64,000 nucleotides of DNA from Francisella frigiditurris (GCF_001880225.1 NZ_CP009654.1:744001-808000), one strand, 5' to 3'; shown: positions 37,729-48,520, counted from the first letter of the stretch. Notes: a model not told the origin generated them from the sequence alone. Numbers and translations: made by a program.

Positions 37729-38873
37729 TGAGAATAGGAATAGTTGCTGGGGAGTTATCTGGAGATCAGCTTGGAGCAAGTCTAGTAAAAGAGCTTAAGA
37801 AAACTTATCCTGATGCTATCATAGAAGGGATTGGTGGTCCAAAAATGGTAGCAAATGGTTTTAATACTTTATATCCAATGGAAGCTCTTTCAGTTATAGG
37901 TTTTTTTGAAGTTCTGTCTAAAGGTATTCAGATATTAAATATTAGGAGAAAAGTGATTAATCACTTTAAAGAAAATAAACCTGATATTTTTATAGGTATA
38001 GATGCACCTGATTTTAATTTGACTGTTGAGAAAAAACTACGACAGGCTAGAATAAGAACGGTACATTATGTAAGTCCTAAGATTTGGGCTTGGAGAGAGT
38101 ATAGAATAAAAAAAATAAAAGAAGCAACAGATACTATATTAGCTATACTACCTTTTGAAGAAGAGTATTATAGAACAAGACATAACTTTAAAGCCGTTTT
38201 TGTAGGTCATCCTCTAGCAAAGGCGATACCATTAGAAATAGATAAACAGAAATATAGAAAAGAGCTTGGTTTAAGTTTAGAAGATACTATATTGGCAGTA
38301 CTTCCAGGAAGTAGAAAAAGTGAAGTAACAAAGCTTTTACCTGTGTTTTTAGATGCATTAGATAAGCTGAAGAAAGATGGATATAAGTATAAAGCTGTTA
38401 TTCCTATAGCTAAACCATCATTAAGATCAATATTTGAAGAATATAAAGAAAAAATAAATATCCTTCCAATAATAATATATGAAGGGCATTCTCATGAAAT
38501 ATTAAAAGCTTCTGATTTCTGTCTACTATCTTCAGGTACGGCAACTTTAGAAACAATGCTTTGTAAACTGCCTATGGTTGTTGGATATAAGCTTTCAAAA
38601 GTTTCAGCCTTTCTAGCAAGGCTTCTTGTAAAAGGTAAGCATAGTTATTTTGCTTTTCCAAATATTTTATCAGGTAAAGAGATTATTTCAGAGCTAATAC
38701 AAGAAGACTTCACTGTTGAAAAGGTTTTATTTCAATTGAAGAGATTGTTTGATGATGATGCTAGAAATAAGAGAATAGTATCAGAGTTTCATGAGATACA
38801 TAAAAAAATGATAGTAGATACCGATATTAAAATAGTAGAAGAGGTTCAAAAACTTTTATCATCTACTTGTTAA
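37728..38873 (+). CDS. lpxB: Lipid-A-disaccharide synthase
   Basis: Glycosyltransferase (GT19) joining UDP-diacyl-GlcN and lipid X into the lipid A disaccharide. The GTG start overlaps the lpxA stop by one base. Motifs include the N-terminal GELSGDQLGASLV, GIDAPDFNL, VSPKIWAWRE and VLPGSRKSEV. Length 381 is standard. It ends the dxr-to-lpxB envelope run. Confidence 0.94.
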   Translation: MRIGIVAGELSGDQLGASLVKELKKTYPDAIIEGIGGPKMVANGFNTLYPMEALSVIGFFEVLSKGIQILNIRRKVINHFKENKPDIFIGIDAPDFNLTVEKKLRQARIRTVHYVSPKIWAWREYRIKKIKEATDTILAILPFEEEYYRTRHNFKAVFVGHPLAKAIPLEIDKQKYRKELGLSLEDTILAVLPGSRKSEVTKLLPVFLDALDKLKKDGYKYKAVIPIAKPSLRSIFEEYKEKINILPIIIYEGHSHEILKASDFCLLSSGTATLETMLCKLPMVVGYKLSKVSAFLARLLVKGKHSYFAFPNILSGKEIISELIQEDFTVEKVLFQLKRLFDDDARNKRIVSEFHEIHKKMIVDTDIKIVEEVQKLLSSTC

Positions 38874-38928
38874 TTTTTTTTAGTAAAAGAGATATAATTA
38901 TTAACTAAATTTAAGTTAGGGTTATCTT

Positions 38929-39507
38929 ATGTTTTTAATTTTAAGTTTATCATTACTTTTAGTTGTACTTATTGTCATAGATTTTTATAGAAAAGGACTT
39001 AGACAAAAGCAATTAAATAAATTAGAGGCTATAAATAGCCAATTAATTAATCTTTCTATAGAAACAGGAAATATAGATTCTGATACTGCTGAAATTGTTG
39101 AGCATAAAAATGAATATGAATATTTGAAACAAGGTTTTTCTTTATTTTATTTTGAAAGCTTTCAAGAGATGGATCTTAAAGATCTCAATTCCTTTTTTAA
39201 AGGATATGGGATTAAGTTTGCAGAAGGAATATTTCAAAAAGTTAGTTATAAAGATGTTATATATAGTATTTTGCCTGATAATGAATCTCAAACCTTTGAA
39301 GGAATTACTAAAGTAAAGTCTATAATAGTGGTTATGAATTATAGGAAAGTAGCTTCTGAAGGCTATGATGTAAAAGTTTGTTATGAGTCTATGATTGATA
39401 TGCTAGACTCTCTTGTTAAAGCATTTTCAGGTGTATTGATGAGCGAGAACAAAGTTAGATTAACTAATAGAGATAAGCAAAAGTATTTAGAGGCAGTGGT
39501 CTCTTAA
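38929..39507 (+). CDS. zipA: ZipA-like cell division protein
   Basis: A 192-residue protein with an N-terminal membrane anchor (FLILSLSLLLVVLIVIDFY) followed by positive charges (RKGLRQKQ), the N-out orientation of ZipA. The C-terminal half follows the FtsZ-binding domain pattern: LNSFFKGYGIKFAEGIFQK (the G-I-x-F-G-x-x-I-F-x-R region), SILPDNESQTFEG, and the final LVKAFSGVLMSENKVRLTNR, matching the L-G-G-x-x-x-D-x-x-x-x-L-T pattern. The usual long Pro/Gln-rich linker is almost absent. Assignment is by pattern, so moderate confidence. Confidence 0.6.
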   Translation: MFLILSLSLLLVVLIVIDFYRKGLRQKQLNKLEAINSQLINLSIETGNIDSDTAEIVEHKNEYEYLKQGFSLFYFESFQEMDLKDLNSFFKGYGIKFAEGIFQKVSYKDVIYSILPDNESQTFEGITKVKSIIVVMNYRKVASEGYDVKVCYESMIDMLDSLVKAFSGVLMSENKVRLTNRDKQKYLEAVVS

Positions 39508-39546
39508 TTTATTATTAAAATTTTTTAATCAAAGATATCGAAAAAG

Positions 39547-39623
39547 TGGTGGGCCCAGTAGGACTCGAACCTACGACCTACGGATTATGAGTCCGGCGCT
39601 CTAACCAACTGAGCTATAGGCCC
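39547..39623 (-). tRNA. tRNA with CAT anticodon (Ile2 or elongator Met)
   Basis: On the minus strand, acceptor GGGCCTA pairs with TGGGCCC (one G-T pair), discriminator A, CCA encoded, 77 nt. The anticodon arm is CCGGA-CTCATAA-TCCGT with anticodon CAT. The T-arm is GTAGG-TTCGAGT-CCTAC. It is not the initiator, since it has a Watson-Crick first pair. The overall sequence is close to the lysidine-modified tRNA-Ile2 of gammaproteobacteria, but elongator Met cannot be excluded by eye. Confidence 0.92.
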
Positions 39624-39682
39624 CTAAAGACAAAAAGAATTATAGGTTATAACTTATTCTTAGTCAATATCAAAAAGCAAAT

Positions 39683-40492
39683 TTATTTATATATTTTTGA
39701 TGATGATCCTACAATTAGCGGATCGGGCTCTATTGCAGTATCTGGACATTTATTATCATATGGAAGTTTATTTAGGATGTACCTTATGGCATTTAGCCTA
39801 GCTCTTTTTTTATCGTCTGATTTTATTATAACCCAAGGTGAATATGGTTTATCTGTATAAATAAACATTCTTTCTTTTGCCTCAGTATATTCATCCCACT
39901 TATTCAAAGAAGCTTTATCTATAGGGCTTAGTTTCCATTGTTTGAGTGGATCATTTTCTCTTGCTAAAAACCTTCTTCTTTGTTCTTCTTTACTGACTGA
40001 AAACCAAAATTTTATAATTATTGTTCCGCTATCATATAGCATTTTCTCTAGTAAAGGCACTTGCTCTAAGAAAGAGAAATATTCTTTTTCAGTACAAAAA
40101 CCCATTACTCTTTCAACTCCTGCTCTATTGTACCAAGAACGGTCAAATAAAATAATTTCTCCACCAGAAGGTAAATGTTCTATATACCTTTGAAAGTACC
40201 ATTGACTTCTTTCTATCTCAGTAGGTTTCTCTAGTGCAACTACATGAGCACCCCTTGGATTGAGATGTTCCATCATTCTTTTTATAGTTCCACCTTTTCC
40301 TGCAGCATCACGACCTTCAAAGATTATTAGCAGTCTTCTATTGTTTTCCTTTATCCATTTTTGTAGCTTCAGTAACTCAATTTGTAGATGATATTTTTGC
40401 TTATCATATATTTTTCTAGGAATTTTATGTTTATAGGGATAGATATTTTCAACAAAAAGTTTCTGCCTTTCTTGACTGTTCAGAATTTCCAT
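39683..40492 (-). CDS. ppk2: Polyphosphate kinase 2
   Basis: PPK2-family enzyme transferring phosphate between polyphosphate and nucleotides, 269 residues (single-domain). Walker A is FEGRDAAGKGGTIKR, the segment NPRGAHVVALEKPT follows, and Walker B is LFDRSWYNRAGVERVMGF. The C-terminal lid contains FLARENDPLKQWKLSPID. A Francisella PPK2 has been characterised as class I, preferring phosphorylation of nucleoside diphosphates; this sequence fits that type. Transcribed toward the CAT tRNA. Confidence 0.92.
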   Translation of the reverse strand: MEILNSQERQKLFVENIYPYKHKIPRKIYDKQKYHLQIELLKLQKWIKENNRRLLIIFEGRDAAGKGGTIKRMMEHLNPRGAHVVALEKPTEIERSQWYFQRYIEHLPSGGEIILFDRSWYNRAGVERVMGFCTEKEYFSFLEQVPLLEKMLYDSGTIIIKFWFSVSKEEQRRRFLARENDPLKQWKLSPIDKASLNKWDEYTEAKERMFIYTDKPYSPWVIIKSDDKKRARLNAIRYILNKLPYDNKCPDTAIEPDPLIVGSSSKIYK

Positions 40493-40564
40493 ATTTTAAA
40501 AAATTATTTATTCTAAGAATAAAACTATGATTTTATATTAGCATAAATATTAATTTGTGTGATG

Positions 40565-41317
40565 TTATTTTATTGGTTTTATATTAAGTTTAAAGCTGAA
40601 TATAATATAGAAAATAATAAAAGTAATTATTATAAAAAGAAATTCGTCAGGAGTTTTTTCTGGAAAAAGATAAACAGCAATTACAGTGATTGAGCTGGCA
40701 ATAATAGAGTAAGTTAATGTTATAAACTTAACTACTTTACTCTTACTAATATTATCTAATCTTGATAAGTATATGTATTTTATAGGGATAAAAGAAAAAA
40801 TAGATAATATTAAGATTATTGCTTGATTTATCACTTGATTTGTTTGAAAACATAGCATCAACATAACTATTATATTCCAATAACTAGGGAATCCAACAAA
40901 AAAATTATCGTCAGTTTTAGCATTTGGCTGGCAAAATTGATAAGCTGATGAAATAGTTATTAAGATTATGCTTGGTATTAACCAGTTCTCTGAAACAATC
41001 CCTGATACATAAATCCATATGCAGGGAACTATAGAGTAAGTTGTGAAGTCTATTATATTATCTAATAAAGCGCCATCAAAAGGTGCAAGCTTTTTTATAT
41101 CTACGGTTCTAGCTAGTGTTCCATCTACAGCATCTATAATTATAGCTATGATAACGCAATATAAAGATAGTTTGAGATAGTAAGAATAATTAATTGAATT
41201 ATCTAATATATTAGCTTGAGCAGCTTGAATGGAGTAAATAATTGCTAATACACCTAAAACAGCTCCTAAAGCTGTGAATAAATGTATTGACCAGGCGTAT
41301 ATTTTTTTTAATATCAT
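40565..41317 (-). CDS. pcs: Phosphatidylcholine synthase
   Basis: A 250-residue CDP-alcohol phosphatidyltransferase with about eight helices. The catalytic signature DGTLAR...FDGALLDNIIDF has the D-G-x2-A-R ... G-x3-D-x3-D pattern, and the FDGALLDNIIDFTTYSIVP form is that of Pcs, which condenses choline with CDP-diacylglycerol. Segments DGTLAR through the last Asp lie near residues 65-92. Choline would need to come from the host or environment. A different CDP-alcohol transferase is the main alternative. Confidence 0.72.
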   Translation of the reverse strand: MILKKIYAWSIHLFTALGAVLGVLAIIYSIQAAQANILDNSINYSYYLKLSLYCVIIAIIIDAVDGTLARTVDIKKLAPFDGALLDNIIDFTTYSIVPCIWIYVSGIVSENWLIPSIILITISSAYQFCQPNAKTDDNFFVGFPSYWNIIVMLMLCFQTNQVINQAIILILSIFSFIPIKYIYLSRLDNISKSKVVKFITLTYSIIASSITVIAVYLFPEKTPDEFLFIIITFIIFYIIFSFKLNIKPIK

Positions 41318-41369
41318 ATATAAAAAGTTATTTGAACATTTTTTAATCAGATGATTTTATCAGAAATAA

Positions 41370-42263
41370 TCAATAGTTTCTATCAATGACTATTTTTATT
41401 AATTTCTCTAAATTTAAACAATTAAAGCCTAATTCTTTTAGCATGGATGTATATTTATTTATACTTTCTAATTCTTTTATTAGCGCTTCTCTGGCACCAT
41501 TAAGTCCAAGTATCGAAACATAAGTTGATTTTTGTGAAGAAGCATCTTTATTTGCTGTTTTTCCTAATGTTTTAGAATTTTCGGTTACATCAAGGATATC
41601 GTCTTTTATTTGGAAACATAATCCTATAGAGATAGCTAATGAACTAAGAATTATTTCAATATCTGCATCATTCTTTTTTGAGCTTAATAAAAATGGTAAT
41701 ATAAAACTTGCACAAAACATTTTTGCTGTTTTATTTGTATGTATGGTATTTAGTTCATTTAGAGCAAGTGGTTTATCTTCTCCTTCTATATCTAGTTGTT
41801 GGCCAGATACCATTCCTTGAATTCCAGAGCAATTAGCTAAATACTTATTTATTTTTTTAAAATTTTTAATGTCGCTTGTTTCTAAATTCTGTAGAATTTC
41901 AAAGGCTAGTGTTTGTAAAGCATCTCCTGCTAATATGGCTGTAGCTTCTCCAAACTTAATATGTGAAGTTGGTTTACCTCTCCGTAAAGAATCATTATCC
42001 ATAGCTGGTAGATCATCGTGTATCAGAGAATAAGCATGTATAGACTCTATAGCAAAAGCAAGCTTGTGACATTCAAAATAATTAATTTTAAACATCTCTC
42101 CTATTGTATATACAAATTGAGCCCTGATTCTTTTACCACCATTTAATAAAGAGTATTTAACTGCTTCAATTAATTTATTGGAGGGGGACTGTATGCTATT
42201 TAGGTATGAATCTGAGAATTGTTCAAAGTCTTTTATTATTGATGTTTGAGAAATATTAGCCAT
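41370..42263 (-). CDS. ispA: Polyprenyl (farnesyl) diphosphate synthase
   Basis: Short-chain trans-prenyltransferase that makes farnesyl diphosphate for undecaprenyl and quinone synthesis, 297 residues. Conserved blocks: NGGKRIRAQFVY, first Asp-rich motif HDDLPAMDNDSLRRGKPTSH and second Asp-rich motif QIKDDILD. The insertion between the first Asp pair and the third Asp is typical of bacterial IspA. Its ATG overlaps the waaA stop by one base (TAATG), so translation is coupled. Confidence 0.9.
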   Translation of the reverse strand: MANISQTSIIKDFEQFSDSYLNSIQSPSNKLIEAVKYSLLNGGKRIRAQFVYTIGEMFKINYFECHKLAFAIESIHAYSLIHDDLPAMDNDSLRRGKPTSHIKFGEATAILAGDALQTLAFEILQNLETSDIKNFKKINKYLANCSGIQGMVSGQQLDIEGEDKPLALNELNTIHTNKTAKMFCASFILPFLLSSKKNDADIEIILSSLAISIGLCFQIKDDILDVTENSKTLGKTANKDASSQKSTYVSILGLNGAREALIKELESINKYTSMLKELGFNCLNLEKLIKIVIDRNY

Positions 42264-43558
42264 TATAAAAACTTTTGTATTTCTTTAAATTGTTTATCTA
42301 CTACATTATTATTTTGCTTAAATGCTTTGTAAGCAGCAGTAGAGTTTTTTTCTAAAAGATCTCTATCGTTTAATAAACTAGTGATTATTTTAAACAGTTC
42401 TTGATCTGTATTTATAATATTTAGAGCATGAAATTTTTTAAAAGATTCAGCAATAGCGCGAAAGTTGAATAGGCTTGGTCCTGTTACTATTGCTTTAGAT
42501 AAAGCTGCAGGCTCTAAAAAGTTATGTCCACCATTGTTGACTAGGCTTCCTCCTACAAAAGCCACATCTGCAAGAAAGTATAAATTTAAAAGCTCGCCCA
42601 TTGTATCACCAAGATAAACCTGTGTTTCATTTGATATGTATGATTTTGACTTGGTTCTTCTTTGTTGGGTTAGGCTGTAATTATTTATCATTCCTGATAC
42701 TTCATTAAATCTTTCTTTATGTCTAGGAACTAAGATTAATAGGCAGGTTGGTATTATGTTTAAAATAAGTTCATGAGCTTTTAAGATAATCTCTTCTTCT
42801 CCTCTATGAGTGCTAGCTGCTATCCAAGTGGGTCTATTATTAATGCTTTCTTTTATCTCTTTAGTTTCTTTCTCTATATTGGCTGGTATCTTTAAGCTAT
42901 ATTTTAGGTTACCTGTTACAGTTATATTATTTTTATTGACTCCTAATGTTGCAAACCTTTTTGCGTCTTTATGAGTTTGAGCGCTGATATGAGATATCCT
43001 ATTAAAAAGATTGTCGCTTGCGAAAGGAATTTTCATATATCTTCTAAATGATCTGTAAGATAGTCTTGCATTTGATATAATCACAGGAATTTCTTCCTTG
43101 AAGCATTTATTTAATATACTTGGCCATATTTCTGTTTCTATAATTATAAATATTTTAGGATTTACTCTAGCCATGAATTGAGCTACAAAACTTTTAGTGT
43201 CATATGGAATATATGTGTGGTACACATTTTTATAATCTTTGTATAGTTCTTTTACTATATCGCTACCAGTAGGTGTTGTTGTAGTAATAACAAAGTGTCT
43301 ACTAGGATTTTTTTCTAAAAGCTTTTTAACTAGGGGCTCAGCAGATAAGGATTCGCCAACTGACACGGAGTGTATCCAGATAGAGTTTTTTAATCTTAAT
43401 TTTGTGTTACCAAATCTTTCTGACCATCTCTTTCGATAAAGTTTATTTTTTAAACTTCTTTTTAGTTTTTTTATATAAACTATAGGAATATAAGCAGTAA
43501 ATAGCCCAGAGTATATATAAATAAATATGTTGTAAAATATTTTTGAAAGTTTACTCAA
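42263..43558 (-). CDS. waaA: 3-deoxy-D-manno-octulosonic acid transferase
   Basis: Adds Kdo to lipid IVA at the inner membrane, 431 residues. The N-terminal membrane anchor is followed by YRKRWSERFG and the acceptor-site IWIHSVSVGESLSAEPL. The donor half has IAASTHRGEEE and GDTMGELLNLYFLADVAFVGGSLVNNGGHN, then the E-P-A motif (FLEPAAL). Francisella lipopolysaccharide carries one Kdo, attributed to later hydrolase trimming; the enzyme itself looks standard. Coupled to ispA. Confidence 0.93.
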   Translation of the reverse strand: MSKLSKIFYNIFIYIYSGLFTAYIPIVYIKKLKRSLKNKLYRKRWSERFGNTKLRLKNSIWIHSVSVGESLSAEPLVKKLLEKNPSRHFVITTTTPTGSDIVKELYKDYKNVYHTYIPYDTKSFVAQFMARVNPKIFIIIETEIWPSILNKCFKEEIPVIISNARLSYRSFRRYMKIPFASDNLFNRISHISAQTHKDAKRFATLGVNKNNITVTGNLKYSLKIPANIEKETKEIKESINNRPTWIAASTHRGEEEIILKAHELILNIIPTCLLILVPRHKERFNEVSGMINNYSLTQQRRTKSKSYISNETQVYLGDTMGELLNLYFLADVAFVGGSLVNNGGHNFLEPAALSKAIVTGPSLFNFRAIAESFKKFHALNIINTDQELFKIITSLLNDRDLLEKNSTAAYKAFKQNNNVVDKQFKEIQKFL

Positions 43559-43633
43559 GATCTAACTACCTTTTTTACAGTTCTAAAAATAACTTATAGC
43601 TTCGAGACATTTTAGCATATAAAGATTTATTTT

Positions 43634-44212
43634 TTATAGTTGTTTAATCATTTTTTCTAAAGCTTTAGCTCTATGACTTATTTTGTTTTTGAATTCTTGA
43701 GATATTTGAGCTAAGGTTTTATTTTCTTCAGGGATTTGAAAGATGGGGTCATATCCAAATCCATTTTCTCCTTGTTCATCGAAGGCTATGATGCCTTCTA
43801 ATTTTCCGACTGATATTAGTGGAGTAGGATCTAGATAGTTTTTTACATATGCTATGGCACATATGAACTCCGCTTTTCTGTTATTGTCTTGTTTAAGTTC
43901 GGAAAGAAGTTTTTGGATATTTGCTTTATCATCTCCGTGTATACCAGAGTATCTGGCAGAATAAATTCCGGGATTTCCATTTAGAACTTCTACGCATAGC
44001 CCAGAATCGTCTGCCATAGCAGGTAAATTGGTATATTTTGAACAGTGCCTAGCTTTTATTATTGCATTTTCAATAAAACTAAGACCAGTTTCATCTGCAT
44101 CAGGTACATTGAATTTGGTTTGAGGGACTATAGAAATATTGATTCTGTTAAAAATTTCTGAAAACTCTCTAATTTTCCCTTTATTGCTTGAGGCTAAAAC
44201 TATTTCTCTCAT
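43634..44212 (-). CDS. rdgB: XTP/dITP diphosphatase
   Basis: Ham1/RdgB family pyrophosphatase that removes deaminated purine nucleotides (ITP, dITP, XTP) from the pool, 192 residues. N-terminal [15 protein letters not shown], the metal site [25 protein letters not shown], and the C-terminal [11 protein letters not shown] and SHRAKAL blocks are all present. Standard length. Confidence 0.94.
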   Translation of the reverse strand: MREIVLASSNKGKIREFSEIFNRINISIVPQTKFNVPDADETGLSFIENAIIKARHCSKYTNLPAMADDSGLCVEVLNGNPGIYSARYSGIHGDDKANIQKLLSELKQDNNRKAEFICAIAYVKNYLDPTPLISVGKLEGIIAFDEQGENGFGYDPIFQIPEENKTLAQISQEFKNKISHRAKALEKMIKQL

Positions 44213-44336
44213 AAGCTTTTAAGTAAAAGATAACTTTGGGTTTTAAGTAGTATAAAAGTTACTTAATACTTTAGCAATAAGCTAGTATGGATGTTAAAAT
44301 TTATTCATGTGTAATAAAACAGAAATGTAAATAATC

Positions 44337-45170
44337 ATGGATTTTAAAGTTTGTTTTGTGGGTGGCGGGAATATGGCAGGAAGTATGATTTCTGGGCTTG
44401 TTGAAGATGGGTTTTATCCTAGTAATATAACTGTTTTTGATAGAAACCTAGATAAACTTAAAAAACTTGCAGAAGTATATGGTGTAAGTTTTAGTCAGAA
44501 CTTAAAAGAAATGGTAAGTAATAATCATGTAGTTGTTTTAGCAGTTAAGCCACAACAAATGGAAGATGTTGTTTCACAAATTAAAGAAGTTGTTAGAGAA
44601 AATAGTAATTTTATTATTACTGTAGCAGCAGGCATTAGTTCGTCAGTTTATAAATCTTTGTTTGGTTTTGATGTATCTCTCGCTAGGGTTATGCCAAATA
44701 CTCCAGCTAGTATTAGGTGTGGAGCTAGTGGAATATTTTTAAATCCAAATGTTTCTGATAGAGAGAAAGAGATAGTTGAGTATATGATGAGAACTATGGG
44801 TGTAATCATTATTGTCGATGAAGAGTATAAAATAGATGTGGTTACTGCATGCGCGGGATCAGCCCCTGCTTATTTTTTATTATTTATGGAGTGTGTTATT
44901 GATGAAGCTAGAAGAATGGGGCTCTCATCTGAACAGGCAAAACTTTTGGTAACACAAACAGCTTTAGGGGCTGCTAAAATGGCTATGCGAAGTGATGATG
45001 ACATAGAAGTTTTGAGAAATAAAATTACTTCAAAGGGTGGCACAACAGCAGAATCATTAAAGATTTTTGATGATGGCGGTATCAAGGATCTTGTTGCAAA
45101 AGCAATGCAGGCAAATATTAGAAGATCCAAAGAATTAACGGAAATATTTTCTTCTAAGTTGAGTAATTAA
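44337..45170 (+). CDS. proC: Pyrroline-5-carboxylate reductase
   Basis: Last step of proline synthesis, NAD(P)H reduction of P5C, 277 residues. Rossmann loop FVGGGNMAGSMISGL is near the N-terminus. The dimerisation domain contains ACAGSAPAYFLLFMECVIDEA and the signature ITSKGGTTAESLKIFDDGG. RVMPNTPASIRCGA is also conserved. Start codon ATG with weak upstream site; the length fits the family. Confidence 0.95.
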   Translation: MDFKVCFVGGGNMAGSMISGLVEDGFYPSNITVFDRNLDKLKKLAEVYGVSFSQNLKEMVSNNHVVVLAVKPQQMEDVVSQIKEVVRENSNFIITVAAGISSSVYKSLFGFDVSLARVMPNTPASIRCGASGIFLNPNVSDREKEIVEYMMRTMGVIIIVDEEYKIDVVTACAGSAPAYFLLFMECVIDEARRMGLSSEQAKLLVTQTALGAAKMAMRSDDDIEVLRNKITSKGGTTAESLKIFDDGGIKDLVAKAMQANIRRSKELTEIFSSKLSN

Positions 45171-45197
45171 ATATAGGGCAATCCTAAAGTTAATCTC

Positions 45198-45225
45198 TTG
45201 ACACATTAGATTATTTATATATAAT
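45198..45225 (+). promoter_or_regulatory. Consensus sigma70 promoter for the tRNA-Ser/tRNA-Val unit
   Basis: TTGACA at 45198-45203 and TATAAT at 45220-45225, both perfect hexamers, separated by 16 bases. The predicted start is about 12 bases before tRNA-Ser. This is the best-matching promoter in the window. Confidence 0.8.
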
Positions 45226-45243
45226 TGTGTTTCACATGGTGAA

Positions 45244-45335
45244 GGAGAGGTGGCCGAGAGGCTGAAGGCGCTCCCCTGCTAAGGGAGTATAGGCTTTAAA
45301 CCCTATCACGGGTTCGAATCCCGTCCTCTCCGCCA
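45244..45335 (+). tRNA. tRNA-Ser (anticodon GCT)
   Basis: Acceptor GGAGAGG pairs with CCTCTCC, discriminator G, CCA encoded, 92 nt. The anticodon arm is CTCCC-CTGCTAA-GGGAG with anticodon GCT, and a long variable arm (TATAGGCTTTAAACCCTATC) marks a class II tRNA. The T-arm is CGGG-TTCGAAT-CCCG-like. Cotranscribed with tRNA-Val 18 nt downstream. Confidence 0.97.
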
Positions 45336-45353
45336 TTTTCGATTTCAAAAGTC

Positions 45354-45429
45354 GGGTGCTTAGCTCAGCTGGGAGAGCATCGCCCTTACAAGGCGAGGGT
45401 CGGGGGTTCGAACCCCTCAGCACCCACCA
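45354..45429 (+). tRNA. tRNA-Val (anticodon TAC)
   Basis: Acceptor GGGTGCT pairs with AGCACCC, discriminator A, CCA encoded, 76 nt. The D-arm is TAGCTCAGCTGGGAGAGC, the anticodon arm TCGCC-CTTACAA-GGCGA with anticodon TAC, and the T-arm GGGGG-TTCGAAC-CCCTC-like. Downstream is proline iminopeptidase. Confidence 0.97.
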
Positions 45430-45515
45430 TTTATTTCTATCTTTGGTGAGTTATCTATTTTAAATAACTATTATTTTGGGTTAATATTTCATAAAATCAG
45501 TTATGGGAAAATTCT

Positions 45516-46457
45516 ATGCCTTTGTATCCTCAGATTGAACCTTATAATAGTCAGTTTTTAAAAGTTTCAGATATTCACACAATTTATTTTGAGGAGTGTG
45601 GTAATCCAAATGGAAAACCTGCTTTGTTTATACATGGTGGTCCAGGTGGTGGCATTCAGCCTAGCTATAGGCAATATTTTAATCCAAAAAAGTATCGTAT
45701 CATTTTGGTTGATCAGAGAGGGTGTGGTAAAAGCACTCCTTTTGCTGAATTAAAAGAAAATACAACTCAGCACTTGATTGAAGATTTTGAAATGATTCGT
45801 AAAAAGCTAAAAATTGATAAATGGATGATTTTTGGTGGCTCTTGGGGAAGTACTTTAGGATTAGCTTATGCTCAGACTTATCCAGAATTTGTTACGGAAC
45901 TCGTTCTTAGAGGGATATTCTTAGGGCGTAAAAAAGAAATCAATTGGCTATATCAGCACGGCGCAAGTGAGGTTTTTCCAGATATGTGGGAAAAGTATAT
46001 AAAACCAATACCAGTAGAGCAAAGAAAAGATTTTATATCTGCCTATCACAGCATATTAACAGGCGGTGATGAAAAATTGAAGCAGGAAGCTGCTATAGCT
46101 TGGAGTGTTTGGGAAGCATCAACTAGTAAGTTGTTTATAGATAGAAAATCGATAGACAGATATGGAGAAAATAAGTTTAGCTTAGCTTTTGCGCGAATTG
46201 AGTGTCATTTCTTTAAAAATGGGTTATTTATTGAAGAAGCTCAGCTACTTAAATATGCTTATAAGATTAAGAATGTCCCTGGCGTAATTGTACAAGGGCG
46301 TTATGATATGGTTTGTCCAGCAGCAAGTGCTTGGGATTTGCACAAAGCATGGCCAACAGCAAAATTAGAAATTATACCAGATGCGGGTCATTCTATTAGT
46401 GAGCTAGGAATTGTTGAAGCTTTAGTAAAAGCTACTGATAGTTTTTCTAAGAGTTAA
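45516..46457 (+). CDS. pip: Proline iminopeptidase
   Basis: Alpha/beta hydrolase (peptidase family S33) releasing N-terminal proline from peptides, 313 residues. The oxyanion segment LFIHGGPGGGIQPSYRQYF, the nucleophile elbow FGGSWGSTLGLAYAQ, the acid in VQGRYDMVCPA and the final His in PDAGHSISE form the catalytic set. No signal peptide, so cytoplasmic. Peptide use would fit an organism that lives on amino acids. Confidence 0.92.
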   Translation: MPLYPQIEPYNSQFLKVSDIHTIYFEECGNPNGKPALFIHGGPGGGIQPSYRQYFNPKKYRIILVDQRGCGKSTPFAELKENTTQHLIEDFEMIRKKLKIDKWMIFGGSWGSTLGLAYAQTYPEFVTELVLRGIFLGRKKEINWLYQHGASEVFPDMWEKYIKPIPVEQRKDFISAYHSILTGGDEKLKQEAAIAWSVWEASTSKLFIDRKSIDRYGENKFSLAFARIECHFFKNGLFIEEAQLLKYAYKIKNVPGVIVQGRYDMVCPAASAWDLHKAWPTAKLEIIPDAGHSISELGIVEALVKATDSFSKS

Positions 46458-46474
46458 TTTTTTTACTCTGATAA

Positions 46475-46542
46475 TAAAATACAAAAAAAACCTAAAAAAA
46501 CTAAAAAAAGGTATTGCAAAAGGTTAATTGAGGGCGTATTAT
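46475..46542 (+). promoter_or_regulatory. rRNA operon promoter with A-tract UP element
   Basis: TTGCAA at 46514-46519 and TATTAT at 46537-46542 are 17 bases apart. Directly upstream, 46475-46511 holds several phased A-tracts (runs of six to eight A separated by CT or CC), the form of an UP element contacting the RNA polymerase alpha subunits. A leader of about 125 nt follows, with a boxA-like CTCTTTAATAA near 46624-46634, a site for antitermination factors. Confidence 0.75.
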
Positions 46543-46605
46543 ATGTTTTCACCGGCTGACGGATGATGTTAGTTGGGAGGTCCTGAGGGGCTAGATATTT
46601 AAGAG

Positions 46606-46626
46606 ATATATTATATACAAACACTC
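46606..46626 (+). other. Pre-16S processing stem, 5' arm
   Basis: This segment is complementary to 48265-48285 downstream of 16S (GAGTGTTTGTA...TAATATAT against TATATTA...ACAAACACTC, with two mismatched bases). The two arms bring the ends of pre-16S together and are the expected RNase III substrate. Confidence 0.65.
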
Positions 46627-46673
46627 TTTAATAAATTTGAGTAAATATCAGTAGTTAGAGTCAGAATAGATTA

Positions 46674-48211
<1,538 letters not shown>

Positions 48212-48304
48212 AAGGAAATACGAAAATAAAAAATTATCTAATTACTGATTTTAAGTTTGTTTTTGAGTGTTTGTAGCTAATATATTTTAGTGTAAATAAG
48301 ATAC

Positions 48305-48381
<77 letters not shown>

Positions 48382-48388
48382 TTTTTTT

Positions 48389-48464
48389 GGGGCCATAGCT
48401 CAGCTGGGAGAGCACCTGCTTTGCACGCAGGGGGTCAGCGGTTCGATCCCGCTTGGCTCCACCA
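48389..48464 (+). tRNA. tRNA-Ala (anticodon TGC)
   Basis: Acceptor GGGGCCA pairs with TGGCTCC (one G-T pair), discriminator A, CCA encoded, 76 nt. The anticodon loop is TTTGCAC-type with anticodon TGC. It follows tRNA-Ile by 7 nt in the rRNA spacer. Confidence 0.97.
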
Positions 48465-48490
48465 ATATTTTATTTATGCGAATAGAGATA

Positions 48491-48514
48491 TTTAACAATT
48501 TAGTATAGAGATAG

Positions 48515-48520
<6 letters not shown>
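48491..48520 (+). other. Pre-23S processing stem, 5' arm
   Basis: These 30 bases are complementary to 51394-51423 at 28 positions by eye, forming a long helix that closes the 23S precursor and extends into the mature ends. It is the expected RNase III cleavage site. Confidence 0.75.

Noticed and set aside
40508-40522. Palindrome TTATTCTAAGAATAA between ppk2 and pcs
   Set aside because: A/T-rich, no T-run and no clear promoter overlap, so neither terminator nor operator can be claimed.
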